Source of the DNA: Epiperipatus broadwayi
Lineage: Eukaryota; Onychophora; Udeonychophora; Euonychophora; Peripatidae
Assembly: GCA_028023455.1 (NCBI GenBank)
Contig: JAQFVV010013281.1
Location: 64,001 to 128,000, forward strand
DNA length: 64,000 nucleotides
Direction: 5' to 3'
Notes under the pieces: generated by a model
Database searches by the model: none
What the model saw: the letters and a program-made list of their open reading frames with translations, nothing else
What the model was told of the DNA's origin: nothing
Shown here: one piece after another, positions 62,150 to 64,000 of the stretch
Layout: every line of letters begins with the position of its first letter
Position numbering within the stretch: the first letter of the stretch is position 1
Program-made: the position numbers and the translations under genes

Positions 62150-62690
62150 CAATTTCTCTTGAGCCCACATAGTTTATAAAGTTTCATGTGGTATCTGTAG
62201 AGCTTCATATGTAAGTATAAACAATACTCACATCAGTTATAGAAGACATGAACATGCTAATGCAATTTTGAAGCATTCATTTTCATCAACACTGACTCCA
62301 TTTTATGAATACAGATTATAATATTGATTTTTCTAACATCAAAATCCTATACAGATGTGACATCCTTCAATAATGCAAGATAAGACAAAACACTGAAATC
62401 CTTAAAAGACCAGAATGTATCAACAAAACATGAAGGTAAGTGTAAAATGTGTTCAATTTGGAAGATTTTAAAAACCATTACTCTAAATAGTTTCTGATTT
62501 TTATTATGTTTATGTTTTCTACTTTTAGAACTTTCATTCCTGTTGTATATAAATGTTTACAGGTGCTCTATAATTATTTGTATAATATTTATTATCCAGT
62601 AGATGGCCGGTGTAACAGTGACCTAGCTGAAACATCGGTATAAATTTTTACTACAATAAATGTTATACAAATGAACCCAGATAATATATC
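62150..62690 (+). pseudogene. Another Penelope-like 3' remnant
   Basis: The frame 62163-62321 reads IVYKVSCGICRASYVS, then RRHEHANAILKHSFS and FYEYRL. This corresponds to a GIY-YIG domain of a different PLE lineage (VYKVSC...ASYVG...R..EH). After a stop, degraded frames continue. The 3' tail contains GATGGCCGGTGTAACAGTG and CTGAAACATCGGTATAA, which resembles the terminal repeat of PLEs. It is preceded by a TA tract (62108-62131). Confidence 0.5.
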
Positions 62691-63685
62691 ATTTATATAT
62701 CTATAAATTGTAACTGTATGAAAGGAGGTTTTATTACGCTCCAAGAACTGGGCACCAAAATTTTTAAGTGTAAGAAAGTAGGGGATCTGTTTGATAATGC
62801 ACCACGAGTTTAAACAAGCTAAAATGTAACTATAAAGAAGAGATTCAGGTTAATTATTCCTTAAGAATTAGTTTTAATTTAAAGAAAATAAATGTACAAT
62901 AAGACATTTTATAACAGAACTTTATATATAAAATATTATTATATATTGATTAATGAGACTTAACTATCAGATAAATTTAATCAAGAATCAAATGGAAATT
63001 TTGTTGAATTCAAATTCTAATCTAATGTTTCAATCAATTAATCATTTTCAACATTGGGATAAAATATATGAAAATAATGTTCGAAGTATATTAAATCTTG
63101 ATTTGAATATCTTAGAGTAAGTTAAATATATGAATTAGCTATTATAATCTGTGACACAGAACCTTTGATAAGAGGGATGTTAATTAAAAATATACGAAGT
63201 CAATTTGTAATGAATAAATATGTTATTTACACCATTATGAGAATAATAAATTAATTAATTTTCTTTTGTTTTTACAGAAAACAAAGAGTGAAACATTGAA
63301 GCAAACATAAATTTAAATGAAGTTCAGAATCCAAAAGAAGCTATACATGATAAAGAACTAGCATATTATATGATAATCTTATACATTCTAAACATCTATA
63401 AAATAACTTTCTTGGTTTAAATCTTTTTAGTAACTTGGATTTGAAGTAAAAGAGGAAAACTATTATTTTATTAAAATCCACAAGAAAAATATATTGAAAA
63501 GCGTAATAGAAAAACATTTCTAATTTTGGATTGTCAATTAGTAATTGTTTTTCATGCAATGTTAAAAAGTACAATAATATGTGTTTATATGAATATAAAC
63601 TCTTTATTTTTCATCTATATCAAATTAAAATCCACAAAATAATCTACTTCAATATATATATATATTTGTTTTATTAATGGGGGGT
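62691..63685. other. AT-rich stretch without recognisable genes
   Basis: No coding signature and no repeat recognised. A TA tract lies at 63651-63664. Confidence 0.45.
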
Positions 63686-64000
63686 GTTTTTCCCCACCCC
63701 CCGCAAGAGGAGAATATTTTTTTTTAAACAAAAAAAAAGGGGGGAAATAATTTCCTTCTTTTTTTTTTTTCCTCCCCTCCTGCTCAGTTTTTTTGGGGTT
63801 GTTTTGTTTTGGGAGGGGGGGGGGATAGAGATAGGAGCTCTGGGTGTAGGCTGCCTCTCCTTTGTTTTTATTAAATTTATTTTTTTTTTGGAGTGTGGGT
63901 TTTTTTCACCCCTCCAGTTCTTCCACCCCTCCTTGGCTTTTGTTTGGTTGTGGGGGTTGAGTGGGGGGCGGCCCCTTTTGTTTGCTTGGTTTGTGGGGTT
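63686..64000. other. Homopolymer-rich, probably low-quality sequence
   Basis: Composition changes abruptly from AT-rich to runs of G, C and T (GGGGGGTGTTTTTCCCCACC, TTTTTTTTTTTTCC, GGGAGGGGGGGGGG). GC is far above the rest of the window, there is no ORF and no repeat unit. It resembles errors at a read or contig end more than natural sequence. Confidence 0.5.

Noticed and set aside
62590-62640. Hammerhead-like GTGACCTAGCTGAAACATCGG in the PLE tail
   Set aside because: No CUGANGA core; at most a decayed remnant.

Overview
The window looks like AT-rich, repeat-dominated invertebrate nuclear DNA. A lophotrochozoan, and plausibly a cephalopod mollusc, fits best: Penelope-like elements (PLEs) with GIY-YIG domains, RTE-type LINEs, hammerhead-ribozyme satellites, long TA/AAT/TATC microsatellites and an isolated single-exon rhodopsin-like GPCR. 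The taxonomic call is inference. Only one intact protein gene is visible: the GPCR at 53729-54673 on the minus strand.

Layout. 1-2000: 3' remnant of a PLE, then a frameshifted gag-like coiled-coil ORF and an integrase C-terminal tail from an LTR retrotransposon. 2000-11880: AT-rich DNA with no gene, a possible LTR/primer-binding site near 6450 and a cluster of hairpins at 8.1-8.3 kb. 11885-15085: a nearly full-length but inactivated RTE-type LINE on the minus strand. 17.6-30.6 kb: three blocks of a ~450-bp repeat carrying hammerhead-like motifs, and a PLE fragment set inside an (AAT)n tract. 30728-35930: a very homogeneous array of twelve 417-bp monomers, each with a hammerhead-like motif, ending in an inverted partial copy. 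37.85-41.46 kb and 49.13-52.66 kb: two old, diverged copies of a ~3.6-kb non-coding unit with CCAAT, TATA and poly(A) signals. 44.4-46.6 kb: a degenerate PLE with inverted arms. 46.77-47.02 kb: one hammerhead unit with a textbook core. 52.86 kb: an isolated copy of the RTE 5' module. 55.6-57.5 kb: a second, degenerate LINE. 58.6-61.0 kb: another hammerhead block and a ~300-bp tandem repeat carrying a 340-bp (TATC)n tract. 61.07-62.06 kb: a palindromic pair of PLE ends. 62.15-62.69 kb: another PLE remnant. 63.69-64.0 kb: homopolymer-rich sequence that looks like poor-quality assembly.

Most interesting system. Three repeat types (417-bp array, ~450-bp blocks, single unit) carry type-I hammerhead ribozyme motifs and share other sequence boxes in the same order, so they look like one superfamily of retrozyme-like, non-autonomous elements. 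The five multi-copy blocks, and two PLE loci in the same window, all have the same divergent arrangement (left part on the minus strand, right part on the plus strand). Many are bounded by TA or AAT microsatellites. This suggests, without proving it, that PLE reverse transcriptase/GIY-YIG endonuclease mobilises the hammerhead RNAs and that insertion often starts from both sides of the target.
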